Assembly (NCBI RefSeq): GCF_014191605.1
Contig: NZ_JACHWU010000003.1
Coordinates: forward strand, 62,001-126,000
From: Prauserella isguenensis
GTDB taxonomy: Bacteria > Actinomycetota > Actinomycetes > Mycobacteriales > Pseudonocardiaceae
Reading direction: 5' to 3'
DNA length: 64,000 bases
The notes below the pieces were generated by a model. It made no database searches, was not told where the DNA came from, and worked only from the letters and a program-made list of their open reading frames with translations. How positions within the stretch are numbered: position 1 is the stretch's first letter; the number at the start of each line of letters is the position of its first letter. A program made the position numbers and the translations under genes. Of the stretch, positions 53,485-64,000 are shown piece by piece.

Positions 53485-54135
53485 GTGACGACCCTCGACT
53501 CCCGGCGTGTCCGGCCGGCCTCGCTCGCCCTGGTGACGGCACTCCTGGCCCTCGCGGGCTGTACCGACACGGGCGCCCGCGCGGTCGGGTCCGGCGTCCA
53601 CCCCGCTCCGGTGACGGCGACCCGCGCGACGCACGTGGAGCCCTTCACGCCGGAGGGCGGGCCCGCACCCGGATTCACGGTCGTCGACCACGCCGCGGCG
53701 AAGTGCTCCGCGTCCGGGGTGAACCTGTCCGACCCGGACGCGCGGCGGTGCATGACCACCGAGGGCTACTTCCTGTACGACCCGTGCTTCGTCCGGCACC
53801 ACCCGCGGCCTGACGTGGCTCTGTGCGTGCAGAACCCGACCAAGTCGCAGGCCGTGCGGATCCGGATCGTCGAGGACACGCCCGGATCGGCCGACCGCAG
53901 GCAACCCGACAGGCCGTGGTTCCTCGAACTCGCCGACGGCCGACACTGTGTGCCCGCGCCCAGCCCCTCCGAGGACGATCCGCCGCGCAGGCCGACCTAC
54001 ACGTGCGGCAGCGACGACCACCTCTACGGACTGCCCGACACCACGCAGCCGGTGTGGACGATCACCAACCGCCCCGGTGACGCCGACATCCCGGGCCCGC
54101 CGCAGCGGGTCCGCATCCGCACCGCCTGGCTCTGA
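53485..54135 (+). CDS. Six-cysteine secreted lipoprotein, copy 2 (paralogue of preceding)
   Basis: 216 residues. Lipobox LAGC near residue 27. The same six cysteines, the same RPWFLELADGRHC core, LYGLPDT, VWTITNRPG and a final IRTAWL show it arose by tandem duplication. Starts two bases after the copy 1 stop with no clear ribosome site, so it is probably translated by coupling. The mature parts share about half of their residues by eye. Unknown function. Confidence 0.75.
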   Translation: MTTLDSRRVRPASLALVTALLALAGCTDTGARAVGSGVHPAPVTATRATHVEPFTPEGGPAPGFTVVDHAAAKCSASGVNLSDPDARRCMTTEGYFLYDPCFVRHHPRPDVALCVQNPTKSQAVRIRIVEDTPGSADRRQPDRPWFLELADGRHCVPAPSPSEDDPPRRPTYTCGSDDHLYGLPDTTQPVWTITNRPGDADIPGPPQRVRIRTAWL

Positions 54136-54224
54136 CTCCACGCCCGGCGGATACCCCACCGGGTTCATCCGGTGCTCCGACCCGACCGGTACACCCGTCT
54201 CAGATCACCCTCCGTCGAGGGAAT

Positions 54225-54244
54225 AGTTAGCCATGCTCGCTACT
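54225..54244. promoter_or_regulatory. Possible operator upstream of the efflux pump
   Basis: AGTTAGC (54225-54231) and GCTACT (54239-54244) form an imperfect inverted repeat in a locally AT-rich patch about 45 bases before the efflux gene. It resembles MarR/TetR-type sites, but no such regulator is nearby. Confidence 0.35.
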
Positions 54245-54287
54245 TGTTCCAGGAGGACGTCAGCACTCACGAGCACCGGGAGGAACC

Positions 54288-55526
54288 GTGACCGCAGCCA
54301 CCACCGTGGCCCCAGACGCCGATGCAGGAGCTCGGCTCAGCCGCACCGGCCGGTTGCGTTTCGCACTCATTCTCGGCGGCCTGACCGCGTTCGGCCCGCT
54401 CTCGATCGACATGTACCTGCCCGCACTTCCCGGCATGGCCGGCGACCTCTCCGCCGCCAACTCACTGGTGCAGCTCACCCTCGCGGCATTCGTGATCGGC
54501 CTCGGCGCGGGCCAGCTGGTGGCCGGGCCGCTGTCGGACGCCTTCGGCAGGCGGAAGCCGCTGCTGGTGGGTGTCGCGCTGTACATCACGGCGAGTGTGC
54601 TGTGCGCGTTCAGCCCGTCGATCGAGATGTTGATCGGTGCACGGGCGTTGCAGGCGTTCGGCGCGGCCGCAGGCATCGTGGTCGCACGCGCGACGGTCCG
54701 CGACCTCTTCTCCGGCATCGCCATGTCCCGGTTCTTCTCGGCTTTGATGCTGGTCACGGGCGTGGCACCGATCCTGGCGCCGATCATCGGCGGTCAGCTG
54801 CTCACGGTGACCTCGTGGCGCGGCATCTTCGCCGCCCTCGCCGCGTTCGGCGGGGTGTTGCTCCTCGTCTCGGCGCTGGCTCTGCCGGAGACGCTGCCGC
54901 AGACGTCCCGCAGGCCCGCGCGGATCGGCGGCGTCCTGCGCACCTACCTCAGCCTGCTGCGCCACCGCGCGTTCCTCGGGTCCGCACTCACCATCGGGCT
55001 CGGGTTCGCCGGCATGTTCACCTACATCTCGGCGTCCAGCTTCGTGCTCCAGGACATCTACGGCCTCGACCCGCAGGCCTACAGCTTCGCCTTCGGCGGC
55101 GGCGCGATCGGCCTGGTCATCATGACCCAGGTCAACGGGCGACTGGTCGGCCGGTTCAGCCAACGGGGCCTGCTCCGCACCGGCCTGCTGGCGGGTACGA
55201 CGGCAGGCGTCGTCGCCACCGTCGCCGCGGTCGCAGAGCTCGGGCTGCCGGTCCTGCTGCCCGCGGTCTATCTGGTGGTGTGTTCCAACGGCATGGTGAT
55301 GCCCAACGCAATGGCGCTGGCGATGTCCGATCACCCGGACAAGGCGGGCTCGGCGTCGGCGCTGCTGGGCGTCCTGCAGTTCCTCATCGCCGGCGCGTCC
55401 TCCCCACTGATCGCCCTGTTCGGCGAGAGCTCGGCCGTGCCGATGGTGGCGCTCATGGCCGCGTTCTTCGCGCTGGCGCTGACGAGCTTCCTGACCATGG
55501 TCCGCCCCCGCTCCGCAGGCGCCTGA
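54288..55526 (+). CDS. Bcr/CflA-family multidrug efflux transporter (MFS)
   Basis: 412 residues with 12 membrane helices. Bcr/CflA markers: FGPLSIDMYLPALPGMAGDL in helix 1, GQLVAGPLSDAFGRRKPLLVG (motif A), ARATVRDLF and GVAPILAPIIGGQL (motif C, antiporter). Exports drugs such as bicyclomycin or chloramphenicol by proton antiport in other bacteria; substrate here unknown. GTG start with GGGAGGAA upstream. Confidence 0.9.
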   Translation: MTAATTVAPDADAGARLSRTGRLRFALILGGLTAFGPLSIDMYLPALPGMAGDLSAANSLVQLTLAAFVIGLGAGQLVAGPLSDAFGRRKPLLVGVALYITASVLCAFSPSIEMLIGARALQAFGAAAGIVVARATVRDLFSGIAMSRFFSALMLVTGVAPILAPIIGGQLLTVTSWRGIFAALAAFGGVLLLVSALALPETLPQTSRRPARIGGVLRTYLSLLRHRAFLGSALTIGLGFAGMFTYISASSFVLQDIYGLDPQAYSFAFGGGAIGLVIMTQVNGRLVGRFSQRGLLRTGLLAGTTAGVVATVAAVAELGLPVLLPAVYLVVCSNGMVMPNAMALAMSDHPDKAGSASALLGVLQFLIAGASSPLIALFGESSAVPMVALMAAFFALALTSFLTMVRPRSAGA

Positions 55527-55562
55527 CCTGCGGCCCCACCCGCGCGGTGGCACCGTGATCAC

Positions 55563-55850
55563 ATGGCCGACGACGACCGTGGACCGCTGCACTTCCGGAT
55601 CGGTGACGAAGAGCTCCTCATCCGCCGCCGCTACGAGGTGGCGAGCATCGTCAACGACCTGTTGATCGCGCTCTGGTTCGTGATCGGCAGCGTGCTGTTC
55701 TTCTCCCCCAGCACCGAGTACGCCGGGACGTGGCTGTTTCTCATCGGAAGTATCCAGCTGATGATCCGTCCCGCCATCCGGCTCCGGCGGCGCGTTCACC
55801 TGCGACGACTCCGCTCCGGCGAACCCACCGAAGCCTCGCACGACTTCTGA
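55563..55850 (+). CDS. YrhK-family small membrane protein
   Basis: 95 residues. Two membrane helices (VNDLLIALWFVIGSVLFF; GTWLFLIGSIQLMIRPAI) separated by a short turn, and an N-terminal polar part (LHFRIGDEELLIRRRYEVAS) typical of the YrhK domain. Function unknown. It follows the efflux gene by 36 bases and could be cotranscribed. Confidence 0.75.
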   Translation: MADDDRGPLHFRIGDEELLIRRRYEVASIVNDLLIALWFVIGSVLFFSPSTEYAGTWLFLIGSIQLMIRPAIRLRRRVHLRRLRSGEPTEASHDF

Positions 55851-55954
55851 GACGCCGGATTCGTGACATTCCGTGCGTCGGTCGCGTCATGGCGTAGCCG
55901 TGGCCGCGTCCCACCTGTGCTCAGCCCGATGAAGCACGGAGGAAGGCGGTCGGC

Positions 55955-56176
55955 ATGTCGGATCAGAACGAGTGGGTGGTTCCCTGCCGCGACCTGGCGG
56001 GACGCAAGCGCAAACTCACCGTGTTCTCCAGTGAGGAGCAGGTGGTCGTGGTCGCCCCTCCCGGGGAGACGGCGGTACTCGGACCGCTCGAGGTGGGCCG
56101 GTTCCGGGCCGCGCTGCGCGACGCCGTCGTGCACCTGGCCCAGCACGACCAGGACGAGGCGGGTGAGACGGTGTGA
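55955..56176 (+). CDS. Small conserved-looking actinobacterial protein (73 residues)
   Basis: 73 residues, acidic, no signal peptide or membrane segment. Starts MSDQNEWVVPCRDLAGRKRK and resembles short beta-strand-rich hypothetical proteins in this phylum. The strong GGAGGAAGG site ahead of the ATG and normal codon bias support a real gene. No function can be given. Confidence 0.6.
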   Translation: MSDQNEWVVPCRDLAGRKRKLTVFSSEEQVVVVAPPGETAVLGPLEVGRFRAALRDAVVHLAQHDQDEAGETV

Positions 56177-56364
56177 TCACCCGCGGGCCTGTGACGCGGC
56201 CGGAGGTGACGTGGGGACGGCGGCCGCCGGACGTCGGTGTTGGTCACCGTGGAGGTAGACGCGACAGGCGTCCGGATCCGGCAGCTCGGGACGGTCGTCG
56301 CCGCGCCCGAGACACGGCGGGGATTCCCGAGCACGATGCGGGACGAGCGCCTAACCTCCGGGGC

Positions 56365-57027
56365 ATGGATCCTCGGACATGGGCCACGGTGGACGACTAC
56401 CTGACCGACAACCTGCTCGGTTCCGACGAAGCACTCGACGACGCGGCCCGCGCCGCAGCGGACGCGGGCCTCCCCGACATCGCCGTCAGCCCACCGCAGG
56501 GCCGGTTCCTCACACTGCTGGCCACCATGATCCGCGCGCGGTCGATCCTCGAGGTCGGCACGCTCGGCGGCTACAGCGCCATCTGCCTCGCCCGCGCGCT
56601 ACCGCCGGACGGAACCCTGGTCACGCTCGAGGCCGACCCGCGGTTCGCCGACGTCGCGCGCGGCAACGTCGACCGTGCCGGCGTGGGCGACCGGGTCGAC
56701 ATCCACGTCGGCGCAGCACTCGACACGCTGCCCACCCTGCGCGACGACGCCCCGTTCGACCTCGTCTTCCTCGATGCGGACAAGGCCAACAACCCCGCCT
56801 ACTTCCGCTGGGCACTCGAACTGGGCCTGCCGGGGACGGTGATCGTCGTGGACAACGTCGTCCGCCACGGCGCTGTCGCCGACGCCGCCTCCGACGACCC
56901 AGGAGTGCGCGGCACCCGGGAGATGTTCGAGCTGATGGCCGCCGAGCCGCGCGTCGACGCCACGGCGCTGCAGACCGTCGCCGGCAAGGGCTACGACGGT
57001 TTCGCGCTGGCCCTCGTCACCGACTGA
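56365..57027 (+). CDS. SAM-dependent O-methyltransferase (class I, COMT/CCoAOMT family)
   Basis: 220 residues. ILEVGTLGGYSAICLARALP binds SAM, and FLDADKANNP with VVDNVVRHG are the metal-binding and catalytic positions of the family. ATG 56365 fits family length and starts MDPRTWATVDDYL; a longer in-frame opening from 56173 lacks any similarity. It may methylate a catechol or similar small phenol; not known. Confidence 0.85.
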   Translation: MDPRTWATVDDYLTDNLLGSDEALDDAARAAADAGLPDIAVSPPQGRFLTLLATMIRARSILEVGTLGGYSAICLARALPPDGTLVTLEADPRFADVARGNVDRAGVGDRVDIHVGAALDTLPTLRDDAPFDLVFLDADKANNPAYFRWALELGLPGTVIVVDNVVRHGAVADAASDDPGVRGTREMFELMAAEPRVDATALQTVAGKGYDGFALALVTD

Positions 57028-57142
57028 GCCCACTCACCAGCCGCCGCGGCACCCTCACAACCCGGGCGAGCCGCCACGTGCTCGATCGAGCGAACCCGGC
57101 TGACGTCGAGCACGGCCGGAAGGACCTTCCGCGCACACGGCA

Positions 57143-57175
57143 ACGGCCCGCCGCGCCGAAGCGCGAGCGGGCCGT
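57143..57175 (-). terminator. Terminator of the glycine cleavage operon
   Basis: Outer arms ACGGCCCGC (57143-57151) and GCGGGCCGT (57167-57175), inner arms CGCGC/GCGCG, loop CGAA. The compound hairpin lies 24 bases after the glyA stop on the minus strand. Confidence 0.75.
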
Positions 57176-57198
57176 CGCCGATCCGGGTACTGCCGACG

Positions 57199-58470
57199 TC
57201 AGGACAGTTCCGGGTACAGCGGGTGCTTCTTGGCGAGCAGCTCCACGCGGCCCCGCAGCTCACCGAGCACGGCGTCGTCGGCGTTCGGCTGCAGCGCACG
57301 CGCGATGATGTCGGCGACCTCGGTGAAGTCCTCAGCGCCGAAACCACGCGTGGCCAGCGCGGGCGCACCCACCCGCAGACCCGAGGTCACCATCGGCGGA
57401 CGGGGATCGAACGGCACCGCGTTGCGGTTCACGGTGATGCCGATCTCGTGCAGCCGGTCCTCGGCCTGCTGACCATCCAACGTGGAGTTGACCAGGTCGA
57501 CCAGCACCAGGTGCACGTCCGTACCGCCGGTCAGCACCCGCACGCCCGCATCGGCGGCGTCGGACTCGGAGAGCCGGTTCGCGAGGATCTTGGCGCCCTC
57601 GAGCACGCGCTGCTGGCGCTCCTTGAACTCGTCGCTCGCCGCGATCTTCAGCGCCACCGCCTTACCGGCGATCACGTGCTCGAGCGGGCCGCCCTGCTGG
57701 CCGGGGAACACCGCCGAGTTGATCTTCTTGGCGTACTCCTGCTTCGACAGCACGATGCCGCCGCGCGGGCCGCCGAGCGTCTTGTGCGTCGTGGTCGTGA
57801 CGACGTCGGCGTACGGCACCGGGTTCGGGTGCAGGCCCGCGGCGACGAGGCCCGCGAAGTGGGCCATGTCGACCATGAGCTTGGCGCCCACGGAGTCGGC
57901 GATCCGGCGGAACTCGGCGAAGTCGAGCTGCCGCGGGTACGCCGACCAGCCCGCGATGATCAGCTGCGGCTTGTGCTCGTTGGCCAGCCGCTCGACCTCG
58001 GCCATGTCGACCAGACCGGTCTCCTTGTCGACGTGGTAGGCCGCGACGTTGTAGAGCTTGCCGGAGAAGTTGAGCTTCATGCCGTGCGTCAGGTGACCGC
58101 CGTGCGCGAGGTCGAGCCCGAGGATCGTGTCGCCCGGGTTGAGCAGCGACACCATCGCCGCCGCGTTGGCCTGCGCACCCGAGTGGGGCTGCACGTTGGC
58201 GTGCTCGGCACCGAACAGCGACTTGGCCCGCTCGATCGCCAGGTTCTCGACGACGTCGACGTGCTCGCAGCCGCCGTAGTAACGCTTGCCCGGGTAACCC
58301 TCGGCGTACTTGTTCGTCAGCACCGAGCCCTGCGCTTCGAGAACGGACACGGGCGCGAAGTTCTCGGAGGCGATCATCTCCAGCGTCGACTGCTGGCGGC
58401 GCAGCTCGTCGGCGACCGCCGCGGCGACGTCAGGGTCTACAGTGGACAGATCGGCTTCGAACGAACTCAT
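57199..58470 (-). CDS. glyA: Serine hydroxymethyltransferase
   Basis: 423 residues. PLP lysine in [14 protein letters not shown] near residue 229; EMIASENF and [15 protein letters not shown] near the N terminus. It converts serine and tetrahydrofolate to glycine and 5,10-methylene-THF, and with the cleavage system balances glycine and one-carbon units. ATG 58470 follows GGAGGG, two bases after the gcvH stop. Confidence 0.95.
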   Translation of the reverse strand: MSSFEADLSTVDPDVAAAVADELRRQQSTLEMIASENFAPVSVLEAQGSVLTNKYAEGYPGKRYYGGCEHVDVVENLAIERAKSLFGAEHANVQPHSGAQANAAAMVSLLNPGDTILGLDLAHGGHLTHGMKLNFSGKLYNVAAYHVDKETGLVDMAEVERLANEHKPQLIIAGWSAYPRQLDFAEFRRIADSVGAKLMVDMAHFAGLVAAGLHPNPVPYADVVTTTTHKTLGGPRGGIVLSKQEYAKKINSAVFPGQQGGPLEHVIAGKAVALKIAASDEFKERQQRVLEGAKILANRLSESDAADAGVRVLTGGTDVHLVLVDLVNSTLDGQQAEDRLHEIGITVNRNAVPFDPRPPMVTSGLRVGAPALATRGFGAEDFTEVADIIARALQPNADDAVLGELRGRVELLAKKHPLYPELS

Positions 58471-58472
58471 GG

Positions 58473-58847
58473 TCAGCCCTCCTGGGTGAGCGCGGTATAA
58501 GCGGCGGCGTCCATCAGTTCCGGCATGCTCTCGACGCGGACCTTGAACAGCCACCCTTGTTCATACGGATCGGAGTTCACGGACTCCGGGTTGTCGATGA
58601 CGGCCTGGTTGACCTCCGTGATCTCGCCGTCGACCGGGGCGTAGATCTCGCTGACCGACTTGGTCGACTCGATCTCGCCGCACGGCGTGCCCGCGCTCAC
58701 CTCCGAACCGGCCTCCGGCAGTTCGACGAAGACGACGTCGCCGAGGGCCTCGGCCGCGAACGCGGTGATACCCACGGTGACGACGTCACCGTCGACGGAG
58801 ATCCACTCGTGTTCCTTGGTGTAGCGCAGGTTCTGGGGAATCGTCAT
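58473..58847 (-). CDS. gcvH: Glycine cleavage system H protein
   Basis: 124 residues. The lipoylated lysine is residue 63 in [18 protein letters not shown]. It carries the aminomethyl group between P, T and L proteins. Starts [15 protein letters not shown], a typical beginning. It lies ten bases after gcvT and two before glyA, so it is cotranscribed. L protein (lipoamide dehydrogenase) is not in the window, as is common. Confidence 0.95.
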   Translation of the reverse strand: MTIPQNLRYTKEHEWISVDGDVVTVGITAFAAEALGDVVFVELPEAGSEVSAGTPCGEIESTKSVSEIYAPVDGEITEVNQAVIDNPESVNSDPYEQGWLFKVRVESMPELMDAAAYTALTQEG

Positions 58848-58857
58848 GTCAGGCCTT

Positions 58858-59937
58858 TCAGCGACGCTGGTAGAACGGCAGGGCGACCACCTCGACGGGT
58901 TCGAGGCGACCGCGGATGTCGGCGGACAGGGTCGTGCCGGGCTCCGAGCACCGGACGGGCACGTACGCCATGGCGATCGGGTGTCCGAGAGTCGGCGAGA
59001 GCGCACCACTGGTGATCTCCCCGACCTCGTCGTCGCCCTGCAGGACACGGTAGCCGTGCCGTGGCGCGCGCCTGCCACCGCCGGTGAGGCCCACCAGGAC
59101 CGTCTCCGGTTCGGGCTGGTTCTCGAGGGCCGCGCGGCCGACGAAATCACCCTCCTTGTCGAACCGGACCACCCGGCCGAGGTTCGCCGCGAAGGGTGAC
59201 CCGTCGGCGGAGAGCTCGTTGCCGTACAGCGGCATACCCGCCTCGAGGCGCAACGTGTCCCGGCAGGCCAGTCCGCACGGCACGAGACCGTGACCCTCGC
59301 CGGCCTCGGTCAGCACCTGCCACACGGCCGCCGCATCGGCATTGGCAACGAACAGTTCGAACCCGTCCTCGCCCGTGTAGCCGGTGCGCGCGAGCAGCAC
59401 CTCCCGGCCTCCGACGGTCGTCGGTACGCTCGCGAAGTACTTCAGCGCGGCGAGATCGGCGTCGCTGACGGCGCCGACGATGGCCGCCGACGTCGGCCCC
59501 TGCACGGCGATCAGAGCGGTCTCGGCGGACCGGTCATCGACGATCGTGTCGAAGCCCTCGGCGCGGCGCACCAGTTCGGCCGATACCTCGGCGGCGTTGC
59601 CCGCGTTGGCGACCACCAAGTAGCGCTCCTCGCCGAGGCGGTAGACCACGAGGTCGTCGACCACACCGCCCCGCTCGTTGCACATCATGCTGTACCGCGC
59701 GCGGCCGACGGCCACGGCCGACAGCTTTCCGCTCAGCGCGTAGTCGAGCGCGTCGGCGGCCTGCGGGCCGGTCAGTTCGATCTCGCCCATGTGCGAGAGG
59801 TCGAACAGCCCGGAGGCCTCGCGAACCGCGCGATGTTCGGCGAGATCACTGGAGTACCGCACCGGCATGTCCCAGCCGGCGAAGTCGGTGAACGACGCAC
59901 CGAGTCCACTGTGGACGTCGTGTAGCGGAGTCTTCAT
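58858..59937 (-). CDS. gcvT: Aminomethyltransferase (glycine cleavage T protein)
   Basis: 359 residues. GcvT family: [10 protein letters not shown] near 20-30, [23 protein letters not shown] and [21 protein letters not shown]. It transfers the methylene group from H-bound aminomethyl to THF with release of ammonia. ATG 59937 matches family start (MKTPLHDVH), four bases after gcvP. Confidence 0.94.
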   Translation of the reverse strand: MKTPLHDVHSGLGASFTDFAGWDMPVRYSSDLAEHRAVREASGLFDLSHMGEIELTGPQAADALDYALSGKLSAVAVGRARYSMMCNERGGVVDDLVVYRLGEERYLVVANAGNAAEVSAELVRRAEGFDTIVDDRSAETALIAVQGPTSAAIVGAVSDADLAALKYFASVPTTVGGREVLLARTGYTGEDGFELFVANADAAAVWQVLTEAGEGHGLVPCGLACRDTLRLEAGMPLYGNELSADGSPFAANLGRVVRFDKEGDFVGRAALENQPEPETVLVGLTGGGRRAPRHGYRVLQGDDEVGEITSGALSPTLGHPIAMAYVPVRCSEPGTTLSADIRGRLEPVEVVALPFYQRR

Positions 59938-59941
59938 CGTC

Positions 59942-62785
<2,844 letters not shown>

Positions 62786-62835
62786 CGAGGAGCTCCTTTC
62801 AAGCGCATGACAGGGATACCCGCCACGCTGGGAAC

Positions 62836-63016
62836 TCCCCCTCTGTCATGACACCTGAGAGTTTCACCGTGCGTACACGGCTTTCACCTTGGGTGAGGCT
62901 CACCTGAGCCCACTTTCCAGAGTGGCCTCACCATGGCGGTAACGGTACCTGAGAGATTGTGGGGTCTTTGCTCCTTCGGCGCCTCGCGCTACCAACGCAC
63001 GAGGTCTCTCCCGCTC
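62836..63016 (-). ncRNA. Tandem glycine riboswitch (two aptamers) upstream of gcvP
   Basis: Read on the minus strand, the first aptamer has GGGAGAGACC (63012-63003), GCGCCGAAGGAGCAAA (62984-62968) and ATCTCTCAGGTACC (62957-62944). The second has the ACTCTGGAAAGTGG stem (62922-62909), CCCAAGGTGAAAG (62893-62881) and ACTCTCAGGTGTCATGACAG (62861-62843). These are the class signatures, including two copies of CTCTCAGGT, so this is the cooperative tandem arrangement. It fits an ON switch for glycine catabolism. Confidence 0.92.
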
Positions 63017-63236
63017 ATGGTTCGAGCAGCCTCGATCTTCGGTTATCAGGGGGTTAAACCTACGCGTCGGGCCGGAGCCAGTCCACCCTGCCCGCCTCCG
63101 CAGTGACGTATACCGCGACGCCGTCGACCCGCCGGAGCACCTCCGGCTACTCTGGGTGTACAGACCTCCCTCGGTGACCCCCGGCCGTGGGGAACGATCG
63201 CGCACCCTCGGCACACGCGACCCCCATCCACGCTGG
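63017..63236. promoter_or_regulatory. gcv operon promoter region
   Basis: 220 bases between the riboswitch and the stop of the flavin monooxygenase, both on the minus strand. It must hold the gcvP promoter. AACCCCCTGATAA occurs near 63058-63046; no confident -35/-10 pair can be set. No gene is seen. Confidence 0.35.
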
Positions 63237-64000
63237 TCACAACGCCAAAGCGCTTCGCAGACCGCGGACCGCGGAGCGTCCCGCCCGGGAGGCACCGACC
63301 GTGCTCGCGGACGGACCGTAGCCGACAAGGTGGACGCGCGGCTCGGCCACGACCTCGGTGCCGTTCATCCGGATACCGCCCCCGCGCTCCCGCAGGCCCA
63401 ACGGAGCCAGGTGGTCGAGGGCCGCCCGGAACCCGGTGGCCCACAGAATGACGTCGGCAGGTTCTTCGGTGCCGTCGGACCAGGCCACCCCACTGGGCGT
63501 GATGCGCTCGAACATCGGCCTGCGGTCGAGCACTCCCGCCTCTCGCGCAGCGCGGACCTCGGGGGTGAGCATCAGGCCGGTCACGCTGACGACGCTGCGT
63601 GGCGGTTTGCCTTCGCGGACGCGTTCGTCCACCTCGGCGACGACCTCGCGGCCGTACTCGGGCGTGAACTCCTCGTCGCGGAACACCGGCGGCGTGCGCG
63701 TGACCCACGTCGTGGCCGCGGCGACCGGGGCGATCTCCAACAGCTGCTGCACGGCGGAACTACCCCCTCCGACGACCACGACACGCCGGTCCCGGAACTC
63801 GGCGGCCCCGGTGAAGTCGGCGGTGTGCAACTGCCTGCCGGCGAACGTGCCGCGGCCCGGGTACCACGGCTGGAAGGGGCGGTCCCACGTACCGGTCGCG
63901 TTGACGATCCCGCGGGCGAGCCACGTCTCGGTGAGCGTGTCGACGAGGAATCCGCTCCGCTCGCCGTCGGCGTACCGCACCGAGCGCACGTCGGCAGGCC
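63237..64000 (-). CDS. Flavin-containing monooxygenase-like NAD(P)H/FAD oxidoreductase (5' end outside window)
   Basis: At least 254 residues are visible, open to the right edge. VVVVGGGSSAVQ is the NADPH-binding Rossmann motif, ATGTWDRP the FAD-side segment, and ADVILWATGFRA the ATG motif before the C terminus; these fit CzcO-type FMO or Baeyer-Villiger-like enzymes. The N-terminal FAD domain is cut off. Substrate unknown. Confidence 0.85.
   Translation of the reverse strand, partial: PADVRSVRYADGERSGFLVDTLTETWLARGIVNATGTWDRPFQPWYPGRGTFAGRQLHTADFTGAAEFRDRRVVVVGGGSSAVQQLLEIAPVAAATTWVTRTPPVFRDEEFTPEYGREVVAEVDERVREGKPPRSVVSVTGLMLTPEVRAAREAGVLDRRPMFERITPSGVAWSDGTEEPADVILWATGFRAALDHLAPLGLRERGGGIRMNGTEVVAEPRVHLVGYGPSASTVGASRAGRSAVRGLRSALAL

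Noticed and set aside
56173-56364. N-terminal extension of the O-methyltransferase, or a separate small gene
   Set aside because: The upstream frame is Arg/Pro-rich and unlike the family; no ribosome site for an extra gene.

Overview
The window is high-GC (about 70 %) chromosomal DNA from an actinomycete. GTG starts, 4-base ATGA/GTGA gene overlaps, PucR, IclR, Lrp and DesR regulators, SCO6745-type proteins and a tandem glycine riboswitch in front of gcvP all fit a Pseudonocardiaceae-like soil organism (Saccharomonospora or Amycolatopsis type). That placement is inferred from gene style only. I see no rRNA, tRNA, phage, IS element or CRISPR array.

Layout. 1-4.0 kb: L-rhamnose catabolism (rhamnose isomerase cut by the left edge, fused rhamnulose-1-P aldolase/dehydrogenase, rhamnulokinase). 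4.1-7.8 kb: a sodium/solute symporter and an amidohydrolase, divergent from an Lrp regulator with two HTH domains. 7.9-12.9 kb: IclR regulator, perfect palindromic operator, and the pcaHGBC-pobA operon taking 4-hydroxybenzoate to the 3-oxoadipate enol-lactone stage. 13-17.9 kb: an SCO6745-type protein, two alpha/beta hydrolases, an acyl-CoA ligase and a small gene graveyard (a truncated, doubly frameshifted ACMSD-type amidohydrolase and a possible LLM-flavoenzyme tail). 17.9-25.4 kb: PucR regulator divergent from an acyl-CoA ligase plus a complete five-gene LIV-type ABC importer. 25.4-26.7 kb: YigZ and a frameshifted TRIC/UPF0126 channel. 27.1-30.4 kb: AraC regulator divergent from a two-component FADH2-dependent aromatic hydroxylase.

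30.5-39.0 kb is the most unusual block. On the minus strand lie pxpB, pxpC, accB, accC and then a CoxL-like molybdenum hydroxylase large subunit with no small or medium subunit beside it. A divergent PucR regulator and pxpA follow on the plus strand. Together these look like a split biotin-dependent carboxyltransferase/lactamase system, possibly coupled to ring hydroxylation.

39.2-43.7 kb: a slipin, a drug-type ABC exporter and a DesKR-like two-component system. 43.8-48.6 kb: a SpoU methyltransferase, then a GntR-creatininase-esterase-AbgT module with an operator touching the GntR start codon. 48.7-57.0 kb: HrpA helicase, two tandem six-cysteine lipoproteins, a Bcr/CflA efflux pump, two small proteins and an O-methyltransferase. 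57.2-63.0 kb: the glycine cleavage operon gcvP-gcvT-gcvH-glyA under a tandem glycine riboswitch. A flavin monooxygenase is cut by the right edge.

The overall theme is catabolism of plant-derived carbon (rhamnose, hydroxybenzoate, phenolics, amides or lactams), one local regulator per module, with a housekeeping one-carbon operon at the right end. A second theme is short tandem repeats at the 3' ends of genes, three of which overlap a stop codon.
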